This document shows, in pieces, positions 1 through 6,965 of a stretch of DNA of 33,923 nucleotides; position 1 is the stretch's first letter, and every line of letters begins with the position of its first letter. This stretch comes from Candidatus Heimdallarchaeota archaeon. GTDB lineage: Archaea; Asgardarchaeota; Heimdallarchaeia; Heimdallarchaeales; Heimdallarchaeaceae. Under the pieces are notes generated by a model. It saw nothing but the letters and a program-made list of their open reading frames with translations. It did no database searches and was not told the DNA's origin. The position numbers and the translations under genes are program-made. Location: positions 1 to 33,923 of the forward strand of contig JAGLRO010000045.1 of the NCBI GenBank assembly GCA_023136245.1, in the 5' to 3' direction.

Positions 1-1073
1 TCTGATGATAATGAGTGACTTTTAACTAAATTTCTGAAATATTGTGGTTCAGCTGAAGACCAATGATATAATGCGTATTCTTCATTAAATTCTTGAAGGA
101 AGGATAAGAAAGATTGCATCATTTTTCTTTCTTCTTTTGGAGATTCTGCAAGGAAAGAAAGATAATCTAATTCTCCATCTTTTCTTACAAGACAACCAAT
201 TAACCAGATAAAATTATGATGGGAAGATCCTTCTATATCTACAAAAAGCTCCACCTTAGATTTTGGAAGCTTAACTTTTTCTCTGATTATTTCTTCTTTT
301 TTTACAATTGATTTTGCTTGAAGATGGATGTATTCTCTTTCAGACCTACTTCCTATATCAATAGGTATGGAATTAAATTCTAAATTAGCTAAAGAGATAA
401 CATCATCAATTCCTATTTCAGATAATCTATGCTTTATTCTCTTACCAATTCCACTAATAAGAGTTAAATCATTGGTTTCTTTCGCGATTTTTCTGCAATA
501 CTCTCTCCATTCGCATATTCTACAATCTCTCGTATAATTTGGAGATATTTTCTTTTCATTCTTTTTTATTGATTCAATCTCAGGAAGATCAAGCAATAAT
601 TGATCCATATATTTATCTACTGAAATCTTGACATCTATTCCATTCTTTCTAACTTTAAAATAGTCAACATCGGACTTATGAGAATCTCTGCTAAGGTAGA
701 CGATATAAGTCCCTTCCATCATTAGTGGTTTTCGCAAATGTTTCCTATCTCCAAGAAATTCAGGGATATAAAGGAAAGAGCCGAAAATGCTTTCTCCATC
801 CTTTTTTGAAAATCTACTTACTTTTGCAATATAATTCTCAAAACCAACCCAAGCTTGGTTAATTATTTCTTTTCCACTATTCATCTGTTTGAATGTTTTG
901 TCTAATTGTTCATTGATTTTACTTTTATTGAAATTAAACTTCTTTGTGGATTTTCTCCTTTGTTGAATTATTGGGTGAATTCTCCTTTCATCTTCAGGTC
1001 CATAATGATTCAAGTATAGGAGCATAGAACACCTGTAGAATAAGCGAACATCATAGTGTGTTATTTGCATCAT
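1..1073 (-). CDS. RecB-like nuclease of the TM0106 type, 3'-truncated by window edge
   Basis: I translated this minus-strand ORF by hand; it is absent from the ORF track because it runs off the left edge. About 355 residues are visible. The N-terminus has a cysteine in FYRCSMLLYL, and near residue 175 there is a CRICEWREYC cluster. This arrangement is seen in Fe-S RecB/Cas4-type nucleases. A helix-hairpin-helix-like stretch (LISGIGKRIKHRLSEIGI) follows, then LFVDIEGSSHHNFIWLIG, which looks like the first acidic motif of an RNase H-like DEDD exonuclease. That order matches the TM0106 family (RecB-like plus RNase_H_2). Four codons, ATG-ATC-ATG-ATG, offer three starts (1079, 1073, 1070). A TATA-like AGATAAAAAATC centred near 1102 favours 1073 or 1070. 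The gene is expected to act in DNA processing; substrate unknown. It lies 47 nt downstream of gatD on the same strand. Confidence 0.75.
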   Translation of the reverse strand, partial: MMQITHYDVRLFYRCSMLLYLNHYGPEDERRIHPIIQQRRKSTKKFNFNKSKINEQLDKTFKQMNSGKEIINQAWVGFENYIAKVSRFSKKDGESIFGSFLYIPEFLGDRKHLRKPLMMEGTYIVYLSRDSHKSDVDYFKVRKNGIDVKISVDKYMDQLLLDLPEIESIKKNEKKISPNYTRDCRICEWREYCRKIAKETNDLTLISGIGKRIKHRLSEIGIDDVISLANLEFNSIPIDIGSRSEREYIHLQAKSIVKKEEIIREKVKLPKSKVELFVDIEGSSHHNFIWLIGCLVRKDGELDYLSFLAESPKEERKMMQSFLSFLQEFNEEYALYHWSSAEPQYFRNLVKSHSLSS

Positions 1074-1096
1074 GATCATCTAATTTTAAGTGTCTG

Positions 1097-1108
1097 ATTT
1101 TTTATCTA
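1097..1108 (-). promoter_or_regulatory. TATA-like box for the RecB-like nuclease gene
   Basis: The minus strand reads AGATAAAAAATC, centred about 27 nt before the ATG cluster at 1070-1079. This fits an archaeal TATA box driving a leaderless mRNA. It also suggests the nuclease can be transcribed separately from gatED. Confidence 0.4.
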
Positions 1109-1120
1109 GAGAAACATTAC

Positions 1121-2509
1121 TTACAGGTTTTTTAAGATTGTTTCAATTCCTTTTTCAATCCCTTGAAGTAGCAGAAATCCTCTTGGACTTTCCCTTGTTG
1201 TAATTTCACCTGCAATGTTTGTTAACATTATCTTCTCAATTTCTTCCATGTTTTTTGTGTGGCCTAGTGTCCAAATAAGCTTTGTATACGCTGCTGATGG
1301 TAGCATGTTTTCTCCTTCTATAACTCCTCTTGCAAGCATATCGCGTCCAGTTTCATATACTCTTAGCTGGACAAAACCATAAAGAGGTTCAACAACCATA
1401 ACTACTGGGATTTCTTCTTCTTGACATCTCTCAAGTGCAGGATAAACATCGGTCCCAACGTGAGCAAGACCTGTTCCTATCATAACAACACCGTGATAAC
1501 CAAGATCAACCATTGAATCAAGCATGTCAGGATTCATTCCTGGATAGAAGTAGAGCATCCCAACCCGAGGATCAATTTTTGCATCTACATAGAAATCATC
1601 AACTGGTTTTCTTGGAGAAATATCATCCTTAAACCATGTTACTCCAGTATCATCTATTTTGCCTAATGGTATATCTGATAAGGTACGAAAAGTATCTCTT
1701 CTAGCTGAATGCATCTTTCTACATCGAGTGGCTCTATGAATGAGATTATAACTATCACTTGGAGTTCCATGCATACAAATAGTAACTTCTGCAAAATTTT
1801 CATATCCGGAAAGTTTAGCAGCATAAAGAATATTCCTTGGTCCATCTGAAGATGGTCTATCAGAACTTCTCTGACTTCCAACAAGTACTACAGGAACAGG
1901 AAGATTTCTTAGGAAATAGGATAGAGCGCAACCTGTTACGCACATGGTATCAGTTCCATGACCAATTATTATACCATTAGCTCCCTGTTCAATTTCCTTA
2001 CCTATAGCTTCAGCTGTTTTTACCCAGAACTCAGGTCTGAAGTTTTCACTTAGAATTTGATAAAGAGTTTTGGGTGTTAGATTTACAGTTGAAGTTAATT
2101 CAGGTACAGCAGAAAATAATTCCTCCGGAGTAAAAGCTGGAAGAACTGCCCCTGTTCGATAATCTAACCTAGATGCTACAGTCCCACCTGTTCCTAGAAG
2201 AGTGACATTAGGAAATTCTTTTTTAAACTCTACATTGATATGTGGAAGTTGATAATGTCCTTTTTGATAACCAACTTCTTCAATTATAGTTTGATCATCA
2301 ATTAAGACACCTAAATTGTAACCTGTATCTACTTTCAAAGTGATGTAATTATCGTCTGTATGTTGGCTTCTTGGTAGAAGTAAACCTTCGTATCTTGCAT
2401 CTCCCTTACTAACATTAACTTTACTCCATGTTCTGATTTTATCCTTTATTAATCGTTCTCGTAAAGGACCTCTATATCCTTCAGGTTCATAATTATTCGA
2501 ATCAGTCAT
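1121..2509 (-). CDS. gatD: Glu-tRNA(Gln) amidotransferase subunit D (GatD)
   Basis: GatD is the asparaginase-like subunit of the archaeal GatDE complex. It releases ammonia from an amide donor so that GatE can convert Glu-tRNA(Gln) to Gln-tRNA(Gln). The 462-residue length is normal. After a small beta-rich N-terminal domain, the type I asparaginase motifs appear: LLGTGGTVASRLDY with T110, then GIIIGHGTDTM with T186-D187. VVLVGSQRSSDRPSSD and the C-terminal GVVMIGTGLAHV also fit. It follows gatE with zero spacing (TAA then ATG), so the two are probably translationally coupled. The pair implies the organism makes Gln-tRNA by the indirect archaeal route. Confidence 0.97.
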   Translation of the reverse strand: MTDSNNYEPEGYRGPLRERLIKDKIRTWSKVNVSKGDARYEGLLLPRSQHTDDNYITLKVDTGYNLGVLIDDQTIIEEVGYQKGHYQLPHINVEFKKEFPNVTLLGTGGTVASRLDYRTGAVLPAFTPEELFSAVPELTSTVNLTPKTLYQILSENFRPEFWVKTAEAIGKEIEQGANGIIIGHGTDTMCVTGCALSYFLRNLPVPVVLVGSQRSSDRPSSDGPRNILYAAKLSGYENFAEVTICMHGTPSDSYNLIHRATRCRKMHSARRDTFRTLSDIPLGKIDDTGVTWFKDDISPRKPVDDFYVDAKIDPRVGMLYFYPGMNPDMLDSMVDLGYHGVVMIGTGLAHVGTDVYPALERCQEEEIPVVMVVEPLYGFVQLRVYETGRDMLARGVIEGENMLPSAAYTKLIWTLGHTKNMEEIEKIMLTNIAGEITTRESPRGFLLLQGIEKGIETILKNL

Positions 2510-4462
2510 TTATACATCTTCCTGTGTTGAAATTGCGTTTTGAATTGCTTCTACGATAAATTTACCAGTATAGGAATAACCTATTGATCTAAGTATTTCT
2601 CCTGAAATTTTGGGTACAACCCAATCAAAATATTCTTCATCATTTTGCAATTTATCCAAATTAAAATTCTTTATTTTTAAAGTAATCATCTTTTGTAATT
2701 CGTTTTCTGATACAGGTTCTGTCTTCAATAGTTCTTTCAGTTGCTCGTTAGATAATGCAGGATTATTAATCAAAGAATCAATTGCGATTTGGATTTGTTC
2801 TGGTAAAATGTATTTGTTTGAAAGATTCTTTGCAAGCTTATCAGTCATTTCTCTTGTAAGTATAATCTTCTTTCTTCTTTTTTCTCTTGGAAGTTCAATT
2901 AACAAATTATATGAGATGTTAGCACCTAAAGAGAGTTTTTCAGTATACTCATAAAACGATTCAACCTTCTCATCCCTGATGAGTAAATCAACTTTATCTT
3001 GAGAGAGATTATGCTTTGTTTTCAAATCTTCATAAATCTCCCAAGGACGCTTACCTATTTCTTTAGTCATTTCTTCAATTTTCTCCAATGAGATAACAAC
3101 AGGAGGTGTGTCGGTATCAGGATAAATTCGATCTTTACCGTGAATAACCCGTAGAAATTCTGAATTTCCAGAAGGTAATAATCTTCTTGTTTCTTGAGGG
3201 ACTCCATCCAATGCTAGTTTCACTCTTTCAACAATCTTCTTCATTGCATGCATTGCTCTTTTTTCCGAACCTACAACTACTACAAAAGCATCATCACTTT
3301 CAGGATTCAATATACTGCATATCTCACTATATTTTTCAGAATCAATCTTGAGCTGACTTATGTGCTCTGATTTGCAACGAACAGAATCTGGTTCATTTTC
3401 ATCACTATGATATTGTTCTCTTCTCGGTATTCCAGTTATTAACATGCTTTTTTCAAAAATCTCTAATCCAAAATCTTTGCTTGGTTGAACCTCAATTCCA
3501 AAGATTCCTTTCATTTTTGGAAAAATTGTTGCAAAAGCTTTTTTCTCTGTTTCTAGCTTAAACAAGTGTGAGATGTCAACATATGTGTGCTCGAAATCCT
3601 CTACTTTTAAATGTCTCTTCTGCATCTCTTTCTTTATCTCAATCAAAGTATACTGTCTAACAACTTCATAACGACACATTTTATCAAAAATTCGTAAATC
3701 TTGAACACCTTTGATTTCAACTCTGTCTCCCCCAGTTATACTAATGTTTACATCCTGTCTTGCAGAACCAATACCTCTTCTTCCAATGCGACTAAGTCTT
3801 AGCACTCGACCTATTTGTTTTGCAGTTTCAATTAGCTCCTCAGGTGTATCAACATCTAAATATTCAGTAATAACTTCAGTGAGAGGAATACCCAATCTAT
3901 CTAAATTAAAGTATACTGTTCGATTCGAAGTGTCATCCCAATTGACTCTTCTCGCTGCGTCCTCTTCAATATGAACATTTGTTATACGTACCTTTTTTCC
4001 ATTGACTGGTACCCAACCATCCCTTCCGCTAATAAAAGTTCTTTGAAAACCTGTCGTAATAGACCCATCAAGATATTGTTTTCGATTAACTGAAACTTCC
4101 TCAGCAAATGCTGAACAATTAAAGTAAGCCGAAAGAAGAAATCCTTTTCTTATTGCATCCATATCTGGGAAGAAAGGAGGAGTTTCATCCATCTCATATG
4201 TACAAGTGTTTCTTTCATTTGCAAAATAAATTACTTTGTACCCTTTCTCGAATTCTACTAACATGCCAGGATCAAAATCTCCCATTTCTCCCAATACAGG
4301 TCTAAAATATCGGTAGAAACTATATTCCATTGTTTCAGGATCTTCCTCTAGAATTGGAGGACAGTTGCAGAAGAGCTTTCGATCTGATTTAATCTGATGA
4401 TGAACTTCCAAACCTGCATGAAAGCCTAGTTTTTTGAAATCGAGATTATTCGGGTCGATCAT
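2510..4462 (-). CDS. gatE: Glu-tRNA(Gln) amidotransferase subunit E (GatE)
   Basis: GatE is the kinase/transamidase subunit of GatDE: it phosphorylates Glu on Glu-tRNA(Gln) and amidates it. At 650 residues it is full length. The GatB/GatE signature GLEVHHQIKSDRKLFCNCPP is near residue 17, and QDVNISI lies mid-protein. The stretch EKKAFATIFPKMKGIFGIEV fits the GAD domain, an insertion shared with bacterial AspRS that separates GatE from GatB. The C-terminal 150 residues form a helical YqeY-like tail that contacts the tRNA. The start is supported by the motif position and by a TATA-like TTAATAAA on the minus strand, about 33 nt upstream. First gene of the gatE-gatD operon; its promoter region is shared divergently with the Rab-like gene. 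Confidence 0.97.
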   Translation of the reverse strand: MIDPNNLDFKKLGFHAGLEVHHQIKSDRKLFCNCPPILEEDPETMEYSFYRYFRPVLGEMGDFDPGMLVEFEKGYKVIYFANERNTCTYEMDETPPFFPDMDAIRKGFLLSAYFNCSAFAEEVSVNRKQYLDGSITTGFQRTFISGRDGWVPVNGKKVRITNVHIEEDAARRVNWDDTSNRTVYFNLDRLGIPLTEVITEYLDVDTPEELIETAKQIGRVLRLSRIGRRGIGSARQDVNISITGGDRVEIKGVQDLRIFDKMCRYEVVRQYTLIEIKKEMQKRHLKVEDFEHTYVDISHLFKLETEKKAFATIFPKMKGIFGIEVQPSKDFGLEIFEKSMLITGIPRREQYHSDENEPDSVRCKSEHISQLKIDSEKYSEICSILNPESDDAFVVVVGSEKRAMHAMKKIVERVKLALDGVPQETRRLLPSGNSEFLRVIHGKDRIYPDTDTPPVVISLEKIEEMTKEIGKRPWEIYEDLKTKHNLSQDKVDLLIRDEKVESFYEYTEKLSLGANISYNLLIELPREKRRKKIILTREMTDKLAKNLSNKYILPEQIQIAIDSLINNPALSNEQLKELLKTEPVSENELQKMITLKIKNFNLDKLQNDEEYFDWVVPKISGEILRSIGYSYTGKFIVEAIQNAISTQEDV

Positions 4463-4491
4463 TTGAACTGAATCAAAAGAAAATTTTTCGT

Positions 4492-4499
4492 TTTATTAA
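4492..4499 (-). promoter_or_regulatory. TATA-like box of the gatE-gatD operon
   Basis: The minus strand reads TTAATAAA about 33 nt before the gatE ATG, implying a leader of only a few bases. It faces away from the Rab-like promoter at 4563-4570. Confidence 0.4.
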
Positions 4500-4562
4500 G
4501 TTTCTTTAATATGACATGAAAAAACGAATCGTCCATTATTATTACCAAGAAGTAAAAAAAGT

Positions 4563-4570
4563 TTTATAAA
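4563..4570 (+). promoter_or_regulatory. TATA box for the Rab-like GTPase, deciding its start
   Basis: TTTATAAA is preceded by a purine-rich AGTAAAAAAAG resembling a BRE. Transcription would begin near 4592, downstream of the ORF-track ATG at 4581 and just upstream of the ATG at 4602. This supports the shorter protein. Confidence 0.55.
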
Positions 4571-4601
4571 CAATAACAGTATGTTGTTTTTAGAAAGAAC
4601 G

Positions 4602-5132
4602 ATGACAAGCTACAAGTATACTTTCAAGATTCTCTTACTAGGCGATGGTGCTGTTGGAAAAACAAGTCTAGTTCAGAGATTTATTCATAATAAATTTCAA
4701 GCTGGATATCTTATGACTATAGGAATGGAGCCCTATTCTCGATTTGAGACAATCAAAGATACTCGGATCTGTTTGCAACTTTGGGATATAGCAGGACAAG
4801 ATCGTTTTGCTTCTATGCGTCAGATATTTTTCAAAGGGAGTCTAGGAGCTCTTGTTACTTATGACATTACTCGTCGTCAATCTTTTGAAAATCTACAAAC
4901 ATGGATTAAAGAAGCTAAAACGGAAAGTCCCAGAATCATGTTGATGCTTGTAGGGAATAAAAATGACCTTGATGATTTGCGAGATGTTTCTACAGAAGAG
5001 GGCAAAAAATATGCTGAAGAATCTGGATGTATCGGATTCATTGAAACATCAGCAAAGACAGGTGACAATGTAGCAGACGCATTCTTAGTCATGGGTGAAG
5101 AAATTCTCAATGGAATAGAAACCAGACTATAG
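4602..5132 (+). CDS. Rab/Ras-like small GTPase
   Basis: A single-domain small GTPase of 176 residues, the usual Ras/Rab size. All five G motifs are visible: P-loop GDGAVGKT (residues 14-21), a switch I Thr in LMTIG, LWDIAGQDRF with the Gln that positions water, NKNDLDD for guanine recognition, and ETSAKTGDN. DIAGQDRF closely resembles the Rab DTAGQERY. I start it at ATG 4602 (MTSYKYTF) rather than 4581, because the TATA box would place the transcript start after 4581 and because homologues begin just before the first beta strand. The C-terminus (GIETRL) has no cysteine, so prenylation as in eukaryotic Rabs is not possible. Such GTPases are abundant in Asgard archaea; the cellular role is unknown. 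Confidence 0.93.
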   Translation: MTSYKYTFKILLLGDGAVGKTSLVQRFIHNKFQAGYLMTIGMEPYSRFETIKDTRICLQLWDIAGQDRFASMRQIFFKGSLGALVTYDITRRQSFENLQTWIKEAKTESPRIMLMLVGNKNDLDDLRDVSTEEGKKYAEESGCIGFIETSAKTGDNVADAFLVMGEEILNGIETRL

Positions 5133-5158
5133 ATTATTGAGATTTTCCAACTTTAATT

Positions 5159-5635
5159 TTATTTAACTTCCTCTTGTGATTCAGCTAATTGTTGCCTTAT
5201 TCTTCTTGAGCTGATGATAATCCCATCTTCATCATATTCAAAAGGAATAACTAAAATTAGCAGTTGATCCAAACCATCAAGTGCTCTCAATTTATTTATA
5301 TCCACTGCTGTCGGATAAGTCTCTTCAGTTACAACAATCCCTTCAGCTTCTGGTGATTGTAATGCAAAACCGTATCTATGATCAATAGTTATTATTTCAA
5401 ATTTTTTACAACCTCTCGAGATTAAATGTTTTCGAAGTTCATCCTTTCGTTTCTCAAAAGGTTCCATTAAATCAATATTAGAATCGCTTCTTCGTAGACT
5501 CTTAGCAAATTCATCAGTTGTTAAACCAACTCTAATAAAATTCCCGAGACTCATAGCTGCTTCTAATAGTGCCTTATGACCAGTATGGAGATAATCAAAA
5601 GTTCCTCCCATGATAACTTCATCTAACCATGGCAT
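5159..5635 (-). CDS. coaD: Phosphopantetheine adenylyltransferase, archaeal type
   Basis: It transfers AMP from ATP to 4'-phosphopantetheine, the penultimate step of CoA synthesis. The nucleotidyltransferase signature GTFDYLHTGHKALL lies at residues 11-24, with the HxGH motif at 17-20. IISSRRIRQQ near the C-terminus corresponds to the ISSTRI-type motif. The ORF track begins at a TTG (5662). I use ATG 5635 (MPWLDEVIMGG), giving 158 residues, because it sits five bases after an AGGTG Shine-Dalgarno-like site and matches the family N-terminus. A TATA-like AATTTATAGC on the minus strand (about 5672-5681) would start the transcript near 5650. The archaeal family is distinct from bacterial CoaD and closer to the eukaryotic PPAT domain. 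It lies downstream of the tRNA-His on the same strand. Confidence 0.93.
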   Translation of the reverse strand: MPWLDEVIMGGTFDYLHTGHKALLEAAMSLGNFIRVGLTTDEFAKSLRRSDSNIDLMEPFEKRKDELRKHLISRGCKKFEIITIDHRYGFALQSPEAEGIVVTEETYPTAVDINKLRALDGLDQLLILVIPFEYDEDGIIISSRRIRQQLAESQEEVK

Positions 5636-5640
5636 ATTCG

Positions 5641-5645
5641 CACCT
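5641..5645 (-). promoter_or_regulatory. Shine-Dalgarno site deciding the PPAT start
   Basis: The minus strand reads AGGTG, ending five bases before ATG 5635. It supports that start over the upstream TTG at 5662. Confidence 0.5.
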
Positions 5646-5709
5646 TTAGCAAAATAATACAAACATCCATTGCTATAAATTTTCCTAAATTACGTGATTT
5701 ACAAAATAA

Positions 5710-5800
5710 TGGTGCCCCGAGCCGGAATCGAACCGGCATCTAGGGAATTTTGCTCATAAAGATCCACAATCCCCAACGCTAACCGTTACGCCATCGGAGC
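5710..5800 (-). tRNA. tRNA-His (GTG) with a 16-nt intron and encoded CCA
   Basis: The minus strand folds as a complete cloverleaf. Acceptor GCTCCGA pairs with TCGGGGC, the D arm is GCGT/GCGT, and the T arm is GCCGG-TTCGATT-CCGGC. The mature end is A73 plus encoded CCA. The anticodon region holds a 16-nt intron (5748-5763 on the + axis) that forms a bulge-helix-bulge: outer stem GGGGA/TCCCT, central 4-bp helix TTGT/GCAA, and 3-nt bulges GGA and AAT. Cutting after the second base of each bulge gives a 7-nt loop TTGTGGT with anticodon GTG, intron between positions 37 and 38. Oddly, position -1 is T and the discriminator is A. Archaeal tRNA-His normally has an encoded G-1 opposite C73. Thr (TGT) is the only alternative reading and needs a shifted stem. 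Confidence 0.88.
5748..5763 (-). other. tRNA-His intron (canonical 37/38 site)
   Basis: The intron reads ATCTTTATGAGCAAAA on the minus strand. Its 3' part (GCAA) pairs with TTGT of the anticodon loop to form the central helix of the bulge-helix-bulge recognised by archaeal splicing endonuclease. TC/GA can form a short inner helix around a TTTAT loop. Confidence 0.8.
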
Positions 5801-5824
5801 ATTATACTGGAGCTTTTATTATCC

Positions 5825-5833
5825 GTTTTTAAG
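5825..5833 (-). promoter_or_regulatory. TATA-like box for tRNA-His
   Basis: The minus strand reads CTTAAAAAC, centred about 29 nt before the mature tRNA 5' end, a normal spacing for an archaeal tRNA promoter. Confidence 0.5.
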
Positions 5834-5870
5834 AATATTGTTTTTTACTATACTCCTATCAATGGTTATG

Positions 5871-5879
5871 TTTTTATTT
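5871..5879 (+). promoter_or_regulatory. TATA-like box for the SPOUT-like gene
   Basis: TTTTTATTT is centred about 25 nt before ATG 5900, consistent with a leaderless transcript. Confidence 0.35.
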
Positions 5880-5899
5880 CTATTTATTTCAAGTACTCT

Positions 5900-6376
5900 A
5901 TGAGTTCAGGGAAACTGGTGGTTCAGCTTCATAATTTTAGTAGTGTAAATCTTTGCAGAGAATTTGTGAAAATAGCTCTGGGAGTAGGAGCTAGAGACAT
6001 AATATTCTCAAAAGCAGTAGGGGCTGGAGCAACTACAGGAGTTCCAGTTGCACAAAAAATAGCTCACTCAAAACAAGCAAATCTACTTTATTTGCAGGAT
6101 TTAACAGATACAATAGAACTGTTAGCGCCTGATGAAATATATCTATTCATCAAGAGACCATTTTCGAAGACAGTGTTTGATCCTGATAAAATAGCAAAAT
6201 CATATAACGAAGGAAAAACAATACTTCTAGTATTTGGAGGAGCAGAACCAGGATTGACAAAAAAAGAACTAGATAAGGGAATACCTGTGTATTTTGACAA
6301 AATAAATGAAATAGGGTGCTTAGGAGAAATAACTCTAGCACTATATCTGATGAGAAAAATTATAGAAAGAAACTAG
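5900..6376 (+). CDS. SPOUT-superfamily putative RNA methylase (COG4080 / DUF2122)
   Basis: A 158-residue protein matching the archaeal family named 'RecB-family nuclease' DUF2122 in older databases and reclassified as a SPOUT-type RNA methylase. Visible family traits are the opening VVQLHNFSSVNLCREFVKIA, then SKAVGAGATTGVPVAQKIA, and LPD-type LLYLQDLTDTIELLAPDEIY. Near the C-terminus, LLVFGGAEPGLTKKEL resembles the glycine-rich turn that holds S-adenosylmethionine in the SPOUT trefoil knot. The RNA target is not known. It is a monocistronic gene with a leaderless-type start. Its TAG stop overlaps the stop of the convergent GTPase gene by four bases. I recognised the family from memory of its motifs, so the methylase function is inferred. 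Confidence 0.7.
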   Translation: MSSGKLVVQLHNFSSVNLCREFVKIALGVGARDIIFSKAVGAGATTGVPVAQKIAHSKQANLLYLQDLTDTIELLAPDEIYLFIKRPFSKTVFDPDKIAKSYNEGKTILLVFGGAEPGLTKKELDKGIPVYFDKINEIGCLGEITLALYLMRKIIERN

Positions 6377-6909
6377 AAAAGTTCATCTTCAGAAACCATC
6401 AGACGAACAAGATTACTGAAAGCTTTTTCAGTATTAGTACCATCTAAAGCAGAAGTAAAAAGAAACTCAGATTGTTTGTATTTACTGCACAAATCTTTCA
6501 AATCTTGCTCAGTGATTTTGAGATCTTTGAGATCACATTTGTTAGCAAGAAAGATGATAGGTTGGTCACCAACTTCTTTAGTGAAAGATTCAACCCAAGA
6601 AGGGAGATTCTCAAAAGTGGTTAAGTTAGAAGCATCACAAACGGCAAGAGCGCCTTTACTGCCAAAGAAATATTTACTGCGAATCTGTTTGAAAACGTCT
6701 TGACCACCGATATCCCAAATAGCTAATGTTACTATGTTGTGTAGATACTCTACTTCTTTTTTCATTATTGTTGTTCCCAATGTTATCTGATACGATGGAT
6801 CGAATAGATTTGTCACATATCTCCTTACTAGTGATGTTTTTCCTACTCTTGCATCTCCTATCAGAACTATTTTGTTCGTTATATGTAACTTCCTTGACAC
6901 TTCACTCAC
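6373..6909 (-). CDS. Rab/Ras-like small GTPase, second copy
   Basis: A 178-residue single-domain GTPase. Motifs are GDARVGKTSLVRRYV (P-loop), a switch I Thr in ITLGTT, IWDIGGQDVFKQ, LANKCDLKD and FTSALDGTN. The P-loop differs from the usual form: the residue equivalent to Ras Gly12 is Ala and the next is Arg, a change that may alter intrinsic hydrolysis. The switch II Gln is kept. There is no C-terminal cysteine. The start is GTG at 6909; another in-frame GTG lies nine bases on, and an in-frame stop lies shortly upstream. It is 56 nt downstream of the Memo gene on the same strand, so the two may be co-transcribed. It is only distantly similar to the GTPase at 4602, so this is not a recent duplication. 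Confidence 0.9.
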   Translation of the reverse strand: MSEVSRKLHITNKIVLIGDARVGKTSLVRRYVTNLFDPSYQITLGTTIMKKEVEYLHNIVTLAIWDIGGQDVFKQIRSKYFFGSKGALAVCDASNLTTFENLPSWVESFTKEVGDQPIIFLANKCDLKDLKITEQDLKDLCSKYKQSEFLFTSALDGTNTEKAFSNLVRLMVSEDELF

Positions 6910-6965
6910 TTCTTTACTACTTGTGCTCTTTCTTACTGATAATGTTTACTGTTATGGTAATTCTT

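Noticed and set aside
328-537. 69-residue plus-strand ORF
   Set aside because: It is the antisense shadow of the truncated RecB-like nuclease gene, which carries recognisable motifs on the minus strand.
5710-5800. Reading the tRNA as tRNA-Thr (TGT)
   Set aside because: It requires moving the anticodon stem by one base and dropping position 26. The bulge-helix-bulge cut points give a normal 7-nt loop with GTG.
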